Positions 40,585-55,524 of a stretch of 64,000 nucleotides of DNA are shown here, piece by piece. The notes under the pieces are model-generated. The model ran no database searches and had not been told where the DNA came from. It saw nothing but the letters and a program-made list of their open reading frames with translations. The position numbers and the translations under genes were made by a program. Positions within the stretch are counted from its first letter, which is position 1, and each line of letters opens with the position of its first letter. The stretch spans positions 13,283,287 through 13,347,286 of the forward strand of contig CP136061.1 of assembly GCA_032622095.1 (NCBI GenBank), read 5' to 3'. Origin of the DNA: Siphonodentalium dalli (lineage: Eukaryota > Mollusca > Scaphopoda > Gadilida > Siphonodentaliidae).

Positions 40585-43500
40585 GTAAGTTAATTTATTA
40601 TACATCCATTATATTAAGAAGTGGTAAGTTAATTTATTATACATCCATTATATTAAGAAGTGGTAAGTTAATTTATTATACATCCATTATATTAAGAAGT
40701 GGTAAGTTAATTTATTATACATCCATTATATTAAGAAGTGGTAAGTTAATTTATTATACATCCATTATATTAAGAAGTGATAAGTTACTGTTATACATCC
40801 ATTATATTAAGAAGTGGTAAGTTAATTTATTATACATCCATTATATTAAGAAGTGGTAAGTTAATTTATTATACATCCATTATATTAAGAAGTGGTAAGT
40901 TAATTTATTATACATCCATTATATTAAGAAGTGGTAAGTTAATTTATTATACATCCATTATATTAAGAAGTGGTAAGTTAATTTATTATACATCCATTAT
41001 ATTAAGAAGTGATAAGTTAATTTATTATACATCCATTATATTAAGAAGTGATAAGTTAATTTATTATACATCCATTATATTAAGAAGTGGTAAGTTAATT
41101 TATTATACATCCATTATATTAAGAAGTGGTAAGTTAATTTATTATACATCCATTATATTAAGAAGTGGTAAGTTAATTTATTATACATCCATTATATTAA
41201 GAAGTGGTAAGTTAATTTATTATACATCCATTATATTAAGAAGTGGTAAGTTAATTTATTATACATCCATTATATTAAGAAGTGGTAAGTTAATTTATTA
41301 TACATCCATTATATTAAGAAGTGGTAAGTTAATTTATTATACATCCATTATATTAAGAAGTGGTAAGTTAATTTATTATACATCCATTATATTAAGAAGT
41401 GGTAAGTTAATTTATTATACATCCATTATATTAAGAAGTGGTAAGTTAATTTATTATACATCCATTATATTAAGAAGTGGTAAGTTAATTTATTATACAT
41501 CCATTATATTAAGAAGTGATAAGTTAATTTATTATACATCCATTATATTAAGAAGTGATAAGTTAATTTATTATACATCCATTATATTAAGAAGTGGTAA
41601 GTTAATTTATTATACATCCATTATATTAAGAAGTGGTAAGTTAATTTATTATACATCCATTATATTAAGAAGTGGTAAGTTAATTTATTATACATCCATT
41701 ATATTAAGAAGTGGTAAGTTAATTTATTATACATCCATTATATTAAGAAGTGATAAGTTAATTTATTATACATCCATTATATTAAGAAGTGATAAGTTAA
41801 TTTATTATACATCCATTATATTAAGAAGTGGTAAGTTAATTTATTATACATCCATTATATTAAGAAGTGGTAAGTTAATTTATTATACATCCATTATATT
41901 AAGAAGTGATAAGTTACTGTTATACATCCATTATATTAAGAAGTGGTAAGTTAATTTATTATACATCCATTATATTAAGAAGTGGTAAGTTAATTTATTA
42001 TACATCCATTATATTAAGAAGTGGTAAGTTAATTTATTATACATCCATTATATTAAGAAGTGGTAAGTTAATTTATTATACATCCATTATATTAAGAAGT
42101 GGTAAGTTAATTTATTATACATCCATTATATTAAGAAGTGATAAGTTAATTTATTATACATCCATTATATTAAGAAGTGATAAGTTAATTTATTATACAT
42201 CCATTATATTAAGAAGTGGTAAGTTAATTTATTATACATCCATTATATTAAGAAGTGGTAAGTTAATTTATTATACATCCATTATATTAAGAAGTGGTAA
42301 GTTAATTTATTATACATCCATTATATTAAGAAGTGGTAAGTTAATTTATTATACATCCATTATATTAAGAAGTGATAAGTTAATTTATTATACATCCATT
42401 ATATTAAGAAGTGATAAGTTAATTTATTATACATCCATTATATTAAGAAGTGGTAAGTTAATTTATTATACATCCATTATATTAAGAAGTGGTAAGTTAA
42501 TTTATTATACATCCATTATATTAAGAAGTGATAAGTTACTGTTATACATCCATTATATTAAGAAGTGGTAAGTTAATTTATTATACATCCATTATATTAA
42601 GAAGTGGTAAGTTAATTTATTATACATCCATTATATTAAGAAGTGGTAAGTTAATTTATTATACATCCATTATATTAAGAAGTGGTAAGTTAATTTATTA
42701 TACATCCATTATATTAAGAAGTGGTAAGTTAATTTATTATACATGTACATCCATTATATTAAGAAGTGGTAAGTTAATTTATTATACATGTACATCCATT
42801 ATATTAAGAAGTGGTAAGTTAATTTATTATACATGTACATCCATTATATTAAGAAGTGGTAAGTTAATTTATTATACATCCATTATATTAAGAAGTGGTA
42901 AGTTAATTTATTATACATGTACATCCATTATATTAAGAAGTGGTAAGTTAATTTATTATACATCCATTATATTAAGAAGTGATAAGTTAATTTATTATAC
43001 ATCCATTATATTAAGAAGTGGTAAGTTAATTTATTATACATCCATTATATTAAGAAGTGGTAAGTTAATTTATTATACATCCATTATATTAAGAAGTGGT
43101 AAGTTAATTTATTATACATCCATTATATTAAGAAGTGGTAAGTTAATTTATTATACATCCATTATATTAAGAAGTGGTAAGTTAATTTATTATACATCCA
43201 TTATATTAAGAAGTGGTAAGTTAATTTATTATACATCCATTATATTAAGAAGTGATAAGTTAATTTATTATACATCCATTATATTAAGAAGTGGTAAGTT
43301 AATTTATTATACATCCATTATATTAAGAAGTGGTAAGTTAATTTATTATACATCCATTATATTAAGAAGTGGTAAGTTAATTTATTATACATCCATTATA
43401 TTAAGAAGTGGTAAGTTAATTTATTATACATGTACATCCATTATATTAAGAAGTGGTAAGTTAATTTATTATACATCCATTATATTAAGAAGTGGTAAGT

Positions 43501-46500
43501 TAATTTATTATACATCCATTATATTAAGAAGTGGTAAGTTAATTTATTATACATCCATTATATTAAGAAGTGATAAGTTAATTTATTATACATCCATTAT
43601 ATTAAGAAGTGGTAAGTTAATTTATTATACATCCATTATATTAAGAAGTGGTAAGTTAATTTATTATACATCCATTATATTAAGAAGTGGTAAGTTAATT
43701 TATTATACATCCATTATATTAAGAAGTGGTAAGTTAATTTATTATACATCCATTATATTAAGAAGTGGTAAGTTAATTTATTATACATCCATTATATTAA
43801 GAAGTGGTAAGTTAATTTATTATACATCCATTATATTAAGAAGTGGTAAGTTAATTTATTATACATCCATTATATTAAGAAGTGGTAAGTTAATTTATTA
43901 TACATCCATTATATTAAGAAGTGGTAAGTTAATTTATTATACATCCATTATATTAAGAAGTGGTAAGTTAATTTATTATACATCCATTATATTAAGAAGT
44001 GGTAAGTTAATTTATTATACATCCATTATATTAAGAAGTGGTAAGTTAATTTATTATACATCCATTATATTAAGAAGTGGTAAGTTAATTTATTATACAT
44101 CCATTATATTAAGAAGTGGTAAGTTAATTTATTATACATCCATTATATTAAGAAGTGGTAAGTTAATTTATTATACATCCATTATATTAAGAAGTGGTAA
44201 GTTAATTTATTATACATCCATTATATTAAGAAGTGGTAAGTTAATTTATTATACATCCATTATATTAAGAAGTGGTAAGTTAATTTATTATACATCCATT
44301 ATATTAAGAAGTGGTAAGTTAATTTATTATACATCCATTATATTAAGAAGTGATAAGTTAATTTATTATACATCCATTATATTAAGAAGTGGTAAGTTAA
44401 TTTATTATACATCCATTATATTAAGAAGTGGTAAGTTAATTTATTATACATCCATTATATTAAGATTTAAGAAGTGGTAAGTTAATTTATTATACATGTA
44501 CATCCATTATATTAAGAAGTGGTAAGTTAATTTATTATACATGTACATCCATTATATTAAGAAGTGGTAAGTTAATTTATTATACATGTACATCCATTAT
44601 ATTAAGAAGTGGTAAGTTAATTTATTATACATGTACATCCATTATATTAAGAAGTGGTAAGTTAATTTATTATACATCCATTATATTAAGATTTAAGAAG
44701 TGGTAAGTTAATTTATTATACATGTACATCCATTATATTAAGAAGTGGTAAGTTAATTTATTATACATCCATTATATTAAGAAGTGGTAAGTTAATTTAT
44801 TATACATCCATTATATTAAGAAGTGGTAAGTTAATTTATTATACATCCATTATATTAAGAAGTGGTAAGTTAATTTATTATACATCCATTATATTAAGAA
44901 GTGGTAAGTTAATTTATTATACATGTACATCCATTATATTAAGAAGTGGTAAGTTAATTTATTATACATGTACATCAATTATATTAAGAAGTGGTAAGTT
45001 AATTTATTATACATGTACATCAATTATATTAAGAAGTGATAAGTAAATTTTTATACATCCATTATATTAAGATTTAAGAAGTGGTAAGTTAATTTATTAT
45101 ACATCCATTATATTAAGAAGTGGTAAGTTAATTTATTATACATGTACATCCATTATATTAAGAAGTGGTAAGTTAATTTATTATACATCCATTATATTAA
45201 GAAGTGGTAAGTTAATTTATTATACATGTACATCCATTATATTAAGAAGTGGTAAGTTAATTTATTATACATCCATTATATTAAGATTTAAGAAGTGGTA
45301 AGTTAATTTATTATACATCCATTATATTAAGAAGTGGTAAGTTAATTTATTATACATCCATTATATTAAGAAGTGGTAAGTTAATTTATTATACATCCAT
45401 TATATTAAGAAGTGGTAAGTTAATTTATTATACATGTACATCCATTATATTAAGAAGTGATAAGTTAATTTATTATACATCCATTATATTAAGAAGTGGT
45501 AAGTTAATTTATTATACATCCATTATATTAAGAAGTGGTAAGTTAATTTATTATACATCCATTATATTAAGAAGTGGTAAGTTAATTTATTATACATGTA
45601 CATCCATTAAATTAAGAAGTGGTAAGTTAATTTATTATACATCCATTATATTAAGAAGTGGTAAGTTAATTTATTATACATCCATTATATTAAGAAGTGG
45701 TAAGTTAATTTATTATACATCCATTATATTAAGAAGTGGTAAGTTAATTTATTATACATGTACATCCATTAAATTAAGAAGTGGTAAGTTAATTTATTAT
45801 ACATCCATTATATTAAGAAGTGATAAGTTAATTTATTATACATCCATTATATTAAGAAGTGGTAAGTTAATTTATTATACATCCATTATATTAAGAAGTG
45901 GTAAGTTAATTTATTATACATGTACATCCATTATATTAAGAAGTGGTAAGTTAATTTATTATACATGTACATCCATTATATTAAGAAGTGGTAAGTTAAT
46001 TTATTATACATGTACATCCATTATATTAAGAAGTGGTAAGTTAATTTATTATACATGTACATCCATTATATTAAGAAGTGGTAAGTTAATTTATTATACA
46101 TGTACATCCATTATATTAAGAAGTGGTAAGTTAATTTATTATACATCCATTATATTAAGAAGTGGTAAGTTAATTTATTATACATGTACATCCATTATAT
46201 TAAGAAGTGGTAAGTTAATTTATTATACATCCATTATATTAAGAAGTGGTAAGTTAATTTATTATACATCCATTATATTAAGAAGTGGTAAGTTAATTTA
46301 TTATACATGTACATCCATTATATTAAGAAGTGGTAAGTTAATTTATTATACATGTACATCCATTATATTAAGAAGTGGTAAGTTAATTTATTATACATCC
46401 ATTATATTAAGAAGTGGTAAGTTAATTTATTATACATGTACATCCATTATATTAAGAAGTGGTAAGTTAATTTATTATACATCCATTATATTAAGAAGTG

Positions 46501-46925
46501 GTAAGTTAATTTATTATACATGTACATCCATTATATTAAGAAGTGGTAAGTTAATTTATTATACATCCATTATATTAAGAAGTGGTAAGTTAATTTATTA
46601 TACATCCATTATATTAAGAAGTGGTAAGTTAATTTATTATACATCCATTATATTAAGAAGTGATAAGTTACTGTTATACATCCATTACATTAAGAAGTGG
46701 TAAGTTAATTTATTATACATCCATTATATTAAGAAGTGATAAGTTACTGTTATACATCCATTACATTAAGATTTAAGAAGTGGTAAGTTAATTTATTATA
46801 CATCCATTATATTAAGAAGTGATAAGTTACTGTTATACATCCATTACATTAAGATTTAAGAAGTGGTAAGTTAATTTATTCTCACATCCATCACTTTTAA
46901 GAACTGGTAAGTCAGTTTATTCAGA
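40579..46925 (+). repeat. 39-bp minisatellite made of copied exon 2/intron 2 donor sites
   Basis: The unit starts GAAGTGGTAAGTTAATTT and ends CATCCATTATATTAA. Its first six bases are the last six of exon 2 and the next are the start of intron 2, so each unit contains a complete GTG|GTAAGT donor. By length there are about 155-160 units. Variants: GTGATAAGT units that lose the donor GT; 45-bp units with an extra TGTACA or ATTTAAG; a 37-bp form with ACTGTTATAC. Blocks repeat as well (the 37-bp form recurs at 40778, 41907 and 42529). Because 39 and 45 are multiples of three, long spurious reading frames run through it. The array decays at its 3' edge after 46860. Confidence 0.95.
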
Positions 46926-48072
46926 AAGCCTTGAAATGGTGGACTAGCATCACTAAATTCACCCTCTGGGGACCTCATTCTGCTTAGACCTCATCTGCTA
47001 TGGGAAACCTAGGATCAGGTTGAAGTTCCCCAGTTGAAGTTGGTGATATTCACCTGTTAGCAGCGCTCTTAATTCAGATTGTTTGGCTTCGGCAATCCGC
47101 TATGGCAACACTATGCCATGGCCCAGTTTGCTTCAGCAAATTGCTTCGGCATTGCTGATTGCCGTAGCCAATTAAGAAGGCTGCCTGTTAGTCACCTCGA
47201 TTATGCATTTTATCTTATGCAAATTATGGGGTATAGAAACTGAATAGAAGGGAAAAGGTTAACTACAATTAATGTTATTTGAGATTATAGATACATCCCA
47301 GAAGATGAGGCCTAAGCAGAATGAGGTCCCCAGAGGGTGAATTTAATGATGCTAGCTAGCCCACTGTGTAGGGTAGCGTTACTTAATTCACCCTCTTGGA
47401 CCTCATTCTGCAAATGACAGACACACTAAATGTATATCCAGGCTTTGCTTTTCTTCCGCTGTGTGAACTGGTCTGAGAATATGGTGCCGGTCATTTGCAG
47501 AATGAGGATACCAGAAGATCATTTTAGTGACGACACCCTGCACAGCAGACTAGCATAACTAAATTCACCTTCTGGTAACTTCATTCTGCTTAGCCCTGTG
47601 CCAATGCATTCTCTTATATATGCGAGTCGACCATAGGTCGCCTTGCATATATAAGAGAATGCATTGGCTTAACACATTAAAAATTATAAAATTGTTAAAG
47701 AATGTAAGAAAAAATGGTAAAAAGTGTTAAAAGGCCAATGCATTCTCTTATATATGCGAGGCGACCTATGGTCGACTCGCATATATAAGAGAATGCATTG
47801 GCACAGGGCATAACTGTAACCATCACAATGTGGCCTAATAGATCTCATCTTCTCTGGAAAGGATCTTTATTATCAAATTAACAAGTTTTAGTTTCTTTTT
47901 TAGTTTAGTTTCTCTATATCCCCAAATTGGCAGACGACTCAATGCATAATGGAGGTGCCCAATAGGTGCTAGCCCGGGATAGTGTCACTAAATTCACCCT
48001 CTGGGGACCTAATTCTGCAAATGACAGGCACACTAAACTCAGGCATATATTTTTTATATATATTTTTTGTAG
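46926..48072 (+). other. Rest of IMPDH intron 2: inverted repeats and hairpin MITE
   Basis: The phrase TTCACCCTCTGGGGACCTCA and its complement occur repeatedly (46955, 47320, 47385, 47990), marking members of a small inverted-repeat family also found in intron 5. A hairpin MITE lies at 47594-47808. The intron ends TTTTTTGTAG at 48072. There is no gene. Confidence 0.7.
47594..47808. mobile_element. Hairpin MITE, second copy
   Basis: The element runs CCCTGTG...CACAGGG with a near-perfect palindrome at each end, the same family as 25134-25362 but in the opposite orientation (the AT-rich middle is complementary). The right flank still shows part of the outer element (GTTACAGTTAT... on the complementary strand), so it derives from the longer piggyBac-like unit. 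Confidence 0.7.
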
Positions 48073-49782
<1,710 letters not shown>

Positions 49783-49857
49783 CTTCATGGTGGAGTTGGA
49801 GTTATTCATCACAATTGTGAGCCAGATTTCCAATCAAATGAAGTCCGAAAAGTCAAG
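49783..49857 (+). CDS. impdh: IMPDH coding exon 4
   Basis: 25 codons in phase 0 between TTTTCAG and [26 protein letters not shown] then VRKVK. It matches the GGIGFIHHNC region of animal IMPDH, with conservative changes. No irregularity. Confidence 0.94.
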
Positions 49858-52800
49858 GTAAATAATACCCCTTTTAAAAAAGGGTGGGGGTCAACTTTTT
49901 TTCATCTGTCCGTGGGAGGGGTGCATTGGGGCATCCGTCTGTACGTCCATCCGGTGTCTGTTCCGGTCATAACTTGAATGCTAGTGGTTGGTTCTTCATG
50001 AAGAAAGCCGAAAAACATGGCCGCTGGCAGCCATCATGGATTTAATCTTTGCATGACTAAATCCTTTGGCATGGGCTGCAAGTCGTACCTTTGGTCGGAT
50101 CATTGTAAAATTTGTCATGGCTGTTGACATTGACATATAGATGGGAACAAGTCATTTTGGGGTCATTCGGCAAAAAAACTTGGCCACCGGCAGCCATCTT
50201 GGATTTTACTCCTTGCATGACTAAATCATTTGGGACGGGCTACAGTTTGTATCTTTGATTGGATCATTATGAAATTTGTCATGGCTGTTTACATGTAGCT
50301 GGGAAACGAGTCATTTTGGGGTTATTCACCTATAAAACATGACCTCGGCAGCCATCTTTGATTTTACTCTTTGCATGACTAAATCCTTTTGGAGGGGCTA
50401 CAGGTCGTACAAATTTTGAAGCTAAGATTGAGCTTTGTGGGATTAAAGGCCCACTTAATTTTTGAATGCCCACATTATACACAACATATTCCATATTACA
50501 TGTACATACCACATTATACACAACATATTCCATATTACATGTACATACCGCTATACTTAAAGTAATTGACCACCAATAACGTGGTGTCACCCTGTTAATA
50601 CCGCGGTACTATACCGCAGTATCCTCCAATACCGCGGTACTGATACCGCTTGTTAATGCGAACAAGTATGTGGGAGTAAATACCTCCCCTCAAAGAGTTC
50701 CATGAAAATCACCGCGGTATTCCAAAAAATTAATGCGGTGCCCGCTAAAAGACCGCGGTATTCAAAAAAATTAATGCGGTGCCCGCTAAAAGACTGCGGT
50801 ATCATTATCGCCCAATACCGTAACTCCACCGCCGTGACCATCTCGATACCGCTACCGTTTATTACCGGTATCACCGCGGTCATGACCGGGGTATCACCCC
50901 GTTTTTCTGGTCAATGACTTTGAGAATAGCGGTACCATTTGGAAGAGGAACCAAAAATATTTATACATATTCCTATACAGAATAGCTATGGACTAGGAGT
51001 GTCCACCAAGTGATAGAGATTCTTAGATTCACCCCCAAGACTTCTCCTGTTATTTTCCTCAGAATGCATCATAATTCACAACTAAGAGATAGAGTTATTC
51101 CCCTTCCAATAATAATAAACTGGCAGTACAGACCATATCAAAATTAAAGATACAGGTGGCCTTCCCGGTGGGTATAGGATTTAAAGTAGTCACATCCACT
51201 AAAACCACCATAAACAGAAAAAAATATATAATAGACAGATGTTGTTCTTATACAAATCATAAATATCACGTACATTGCATGTTTATATTGTCACTTTTGT
51301 ACCCTTGGTTATGTAAACAAAAACATTACAATTGTTTATAGACAAACACAAATGTTCCGTTGTGCTGTGGAATGCCTAGATAAAATTATTGGTGCACAGA
51401 CAATCGCATTCAAATCACACCAAATTTTATTTTAAATGACCATTCTACCCGCTCTCAGTTCAAAATCAAGCTAGTCCACGTTACTTCATGATTGGGAAAC
51501 GATCAGACAGAAAATGTGTGCATAATGTAATTGTTCTTGCAATGAGATGAATATTTTTCAGTCAGTTAGTATTTTCTCCTAATGTATATATATGTTCATA
51601 CATACCAAATAAGAAATTTTACGATGACTCGTTTTGTGTTGTAAGTTGTAGGCGTGCCAAATTAGGGAGCCTTACATCTGACATATGAAGTAAGCTAATC
51701 TAAATAAGGAAATGGCACAATAATGTGATTCTGCTTTTAAACAATCTGCTGTATTTTTTGCGAGAAACTAAACAGATGACCTGTATTTTCTCGGACACAA
51801 AGTGTGTTTTGTGAATAATATCGCATTTTATATCATCATTATGCTATGCTATTAGTATATTCTTGAGGAAATTATTATAATTTGATAATGTTATTTCTAA
51901 ATTATAACCTACAACGAAAGCCCCCCATCCCTTTAAACACAGAGCTCATGTCTGTACCTTGACAAAAACAACATGATCACATTTTATTTGACTGGCTAAG
52001 TGTTTTGGAGCTTCATCTTTCAAATTGTATGTAATATGGAATATGTTGCATATAACGTGTTCTGGGGATTTGAAAATTGAGAGGGCGTTTAACCAGGGTT
52101 TCCACTAATACGACAGGCCGGCCGTCCAGCAGCCTCATTCCCCTCCCCATTGCAGGCCGGCCGTCCAGCAGCCTCATTCCCCTCCCCAACCTTGACTAAA
52201 TATTGGCCACAAAATTAGCCACATCTAGCTCAGCCCCCTTTTTACACAGGACGAGTGATCACTGACACTGATCAATAAAGATTGCAAGGAATCGTGCACT
52301 TGGTGCCTGAATAAGACATGATCAGTAGCACGGACCACGTGCACAGTTGTCTACACCATCCTGGGTAATACTTTGTCAGCGAATGTTTAGTAGTGATCAG
52401 CCTCTTGTATTTTAATTTACAGTAGATTTCTGTCTATAAGTCCCAACTTTCTGACCGACTATTTCCCCTCAAAATGCGCATTATACATCGGTAAGTCATT
52501 AGGGGGGGGCTGAATCTGAGTTAAAGCCATGAATACAGGGGAGGTCTGGCAGTCGCTGCGGACATTCTGCCTCAAAACAAGGAAATGTTTAATTAAAAAT
52601 GAAACTATTTTAATATTAATAGTTATCAGTGTATTTATTCCCTATCCAATTAATACAAAATTATCCATTATACGAATTCAACATGAGGTCATCTCCGTCT
52701 GAGGAATGGCTTTTGATTTTACACCAAATATTTTTGATTGGTACTGTGAACAAAAAACAAAGAAAGCATGCAGAACATGCGTAAATCATGTGACATGAGC

Positions 52801-54418
52801 TCTGCTCATGACTTCACACTGGTTACTGCTGGTGTACACTTGACACCGAGTGTGACAATGTGTTTTTTGCCAACCGCGGTACTCCCTTTGATGTCGGGTT
52901 AAATTGCTACTGTTAGTTTTGTGCTACTGAAATTACTGATCCGGGGTGTGGGTTGGGTTTGGGGTGCGCCCGCGGGTTTCCGCGTGTGTTGTCGCATCGG
53001 GGTTATTAATTTTGGGTCAATATAGCACACCCATATAAAGAGCGTTTAATTTATTAGTTTCTTTTTTACACGGGAATATGGTAAAAATCGGTTAATCCAA
53101 GGAAGTCTAGACGTATATTCTATGCCTTTGTTACTCTTATCCTGACTATTTGTAAACTGCCGCAAGGTAGACTGCTCCGGACATCATTAGTGAAGTTTCC
53201 ACTACCGAAGTTCAAGATAGGGGTGCCTCTATGATGTGGGGCCGGGATGCGAGCATCCACCTGCTCATATGCAAAATGTTATATAGAGGTTTTTATTGTT
53301 TTATTTAACTATACGATTTCAAGGCCGTTTCATTCCTGATCCTGAGGAACTATTTGAAGTCAGATTTTTTTTAAATACTTCTGGCAGGAATCACAGAAAT
53401 ATATACAAAAATGACATTGGCTGAACTCATGGAATGCTACATGTAATTGGGTTGAACCAATACGGTAAAATGCTAGAACATAACTTTGACTAACTCTAAT
53501 AAGATGGTGAATAATTTAAGTTATTTCTAATCGAAATTCTATCAGTGAGTTGACTTTTATTGGCAATAGTAACACCTGTTACAAGTTACACATGCATGTA
53601 CCACAACCTCTCTAATATATTGACGACATTTTGCGGGTGTAACCTTCAAATATTTTGAGGTTTTGTGATAGAAAGAATCTCATTTTCGACAGTAAACTCA
53701 AATTGTAGAGCTTACATGCTTACTCTTCAGTGATAAACATCCAAATTTTCTCCCGACCTGGTACGTGCTTCCCAAATACAGCCACATTCCCCAACCCCTA
53801 GCGGAAACTAGTTTTGAAACGATTAGCGATTTTAAGGAATCGACTAGTCGCCAGAGGTAATCAACTACTAGTTGGACCCCTTCTAAGAGTTCCCGTTTCT
53901 ATGCCCATATGACGTATGAAATGGGCCATGTGGCATCGCAGTTTTGAGTATCCAACTCTTCGTTTCAGAACGTTCAAGCGGAAAGCATGTGAACTATATA
54001 ATCTCTGGTTTTGCCCGTGAGTCTCCCAATTTGGTGTCCTAAACCAGGCTCTCCTGCAACCTCCATATAATCTCACGGTTTGGGAATTCAGGTAATAAAA
54101 ACATTTTATTTAAAGAATTGTCGCCGGTAACAAGGAAATAAATAGGCAAGTCTCGTTCGTAAGTCTCACCAACGAGATGTCTGGTGTGTTCTATTGTCTC
54201 TCTGAATTGGCGCCTCATGTCGCGGGGGGGGGGGGGGGGGGGAGGTTATGGGTATTAGAATGATCTAGAATCTATTCAGTTACAAAATTGTAGAGCTTAC
54301 ATGCTTACTCTTCAGTGATAAACATCCAAATTTTCTCCCGACAGGGTGCCTGGTGCCTGCTTCCCAAAATACGGGCCACATTCCCCAACCCCTGCTTTAA
54401 CTTTATCTTCTGTTGCAG
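49858..54418 (+). other. IMPDH intron 4 with several local repeats
   Basis: Contents: a degenerate repeat of roughly 165-175 bp at about 49990-50420 (GGCAGCCATCTTGGATTTTA and ATGACTAAATCCTTTGG phrases); a 49-bp duplication near 50465-50545; CCGCGGTAT-rich inverted and direct repeats at 50600-50910; a tandem duplicate of CAGGCCGGCCGTCCAGCAGC at about 52113-52190; and a direct duplication of about 100 bp at 53697-53801 and 54288-54392 flanking 490 bp with a poly-G run. No gene recognised. Confidence 0.6.
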
Positions 54419-54625
54419 AAATATGAACAAGGATTTATCCTGGATCCAGTTGTGATGTCACCGCAACACACTGTTGGTGATGTCATCAATGCCAAAAAAA
54501 TATATGGCTTCTCAGGCATTCCAATTACAGAAAACGGCCACATGGGTGAAAAACTGGTTGGTCTCGTCGCACAAAGGGACGTCGACTTCCTTGCTCCCGA
54601 AGAATACGGCACGCCAATTACAGAA
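54419..54625 (+). CDS. impdh: IMPDH coding exon 5 (first CBS domain)
   Basis: 69 codons in phase 0 between TCTGTTGCAG and GTATGT. It encodes [40 protein letters not shown] and [14 protein letters not shown], the first CBS motif of the regulatory Bateman module, which in this family binds adenine and guanine nucleotides and controls polymerisation and activity. Sequence fits the family closely. Confidence 0.95.
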
Positions 54626-55524
54626 GTATGTTTTTAAGTTTATATGTATACGCAATCCTGCAAATAGTGTGTCCGTCATTTGCAGAATGAGGTCCCCAGA
54701 GGGTGAATTTACTGATGCTATCCCACACAGCGGGCTAGCATCACCAAATTCACCCTCTGGAGACTTCATTCTGCTTAGACCTCATCTTCTGGGAAGTATC
54801 TATAGTATCAAATTAACATTGTTTTTAGTTACATTTACCTTCTGGAAGTTTATATCCCCTAATTTGCAAAAGATAAAATTCATAATTGATTAAATTGAGG
54901 TGCCCAATGGGCGAACATTACCAACTTCAACTGGGGAATTTCAATCTGATCCTAGGTCTGCAATAGCAGTTGAGGGCCTTAGCAGAATGAGGTCCCCAGA
55001 GGGTGAATTTAGTGATGCTAGTATGCGGGATAGCGTCACTAAATTCACCCTCTGGGGACATCATTCTGCAAATGACAGACACACTATTTGCAGGCTTGTG
55101 TATACGTCACATCAATTACAGACGTATGTCTAAAAGTTTACAACTTAATTTATCACATAATTAGCTCCTAAACCAGGCCTCATTTATTTTAGTAAAACAC
55201 GTGTGTATTATCGGCACGCGCAGTGACATAAGAGCTTGGCACAATGATATTGATCAATAATATTATTATGGTTAATTAGAATATAATTATGATATTCCAT
55301 TTGTGTTGGGTTATTTGGCATTGACTCTGAGATAAACATAGGTGATAATGGTGGTTGAACAAATTTGTCAACATGACACATTTAGAATGGAACTATATTT
55401 TAGATAATTTTAATCCTAAAACATAAGAACTAAAAACACGTAAGAATTCCTTACCAATTAATGTCATTATGGCAGTGGGTTCTCAGCGGAGCGATGGGAG
55501 ATAACTCTGCCTGGAGTTTGGATA
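54626..55524 (+). other. Start of IMPDH intron 5 with inverted repeats
   Basis: Members of the GCAGAATGAGGTCCCCAGAG / complement family occur at about 54683, 54742, 54985 and 55045, as in intron 2, forming inverted pairs. The remainder to 55524 is AT-rich with no gene recognised. Confidence 0.65.

Noticed and set aside
40777-44480. Long open frames encoding a 13-residue repeat across the donor array
   Set aside because: The unit is 39 bp, so one frame stays open automatically. The frame differs from that of IMPDH exon 2, and the array is intronic.
54222-54242. Poly-G run in intron 4 (also at 37627 and 31227)
   Set aside because: Simple homopolymer; length is unreliable in assemblies and there is no associated structure.
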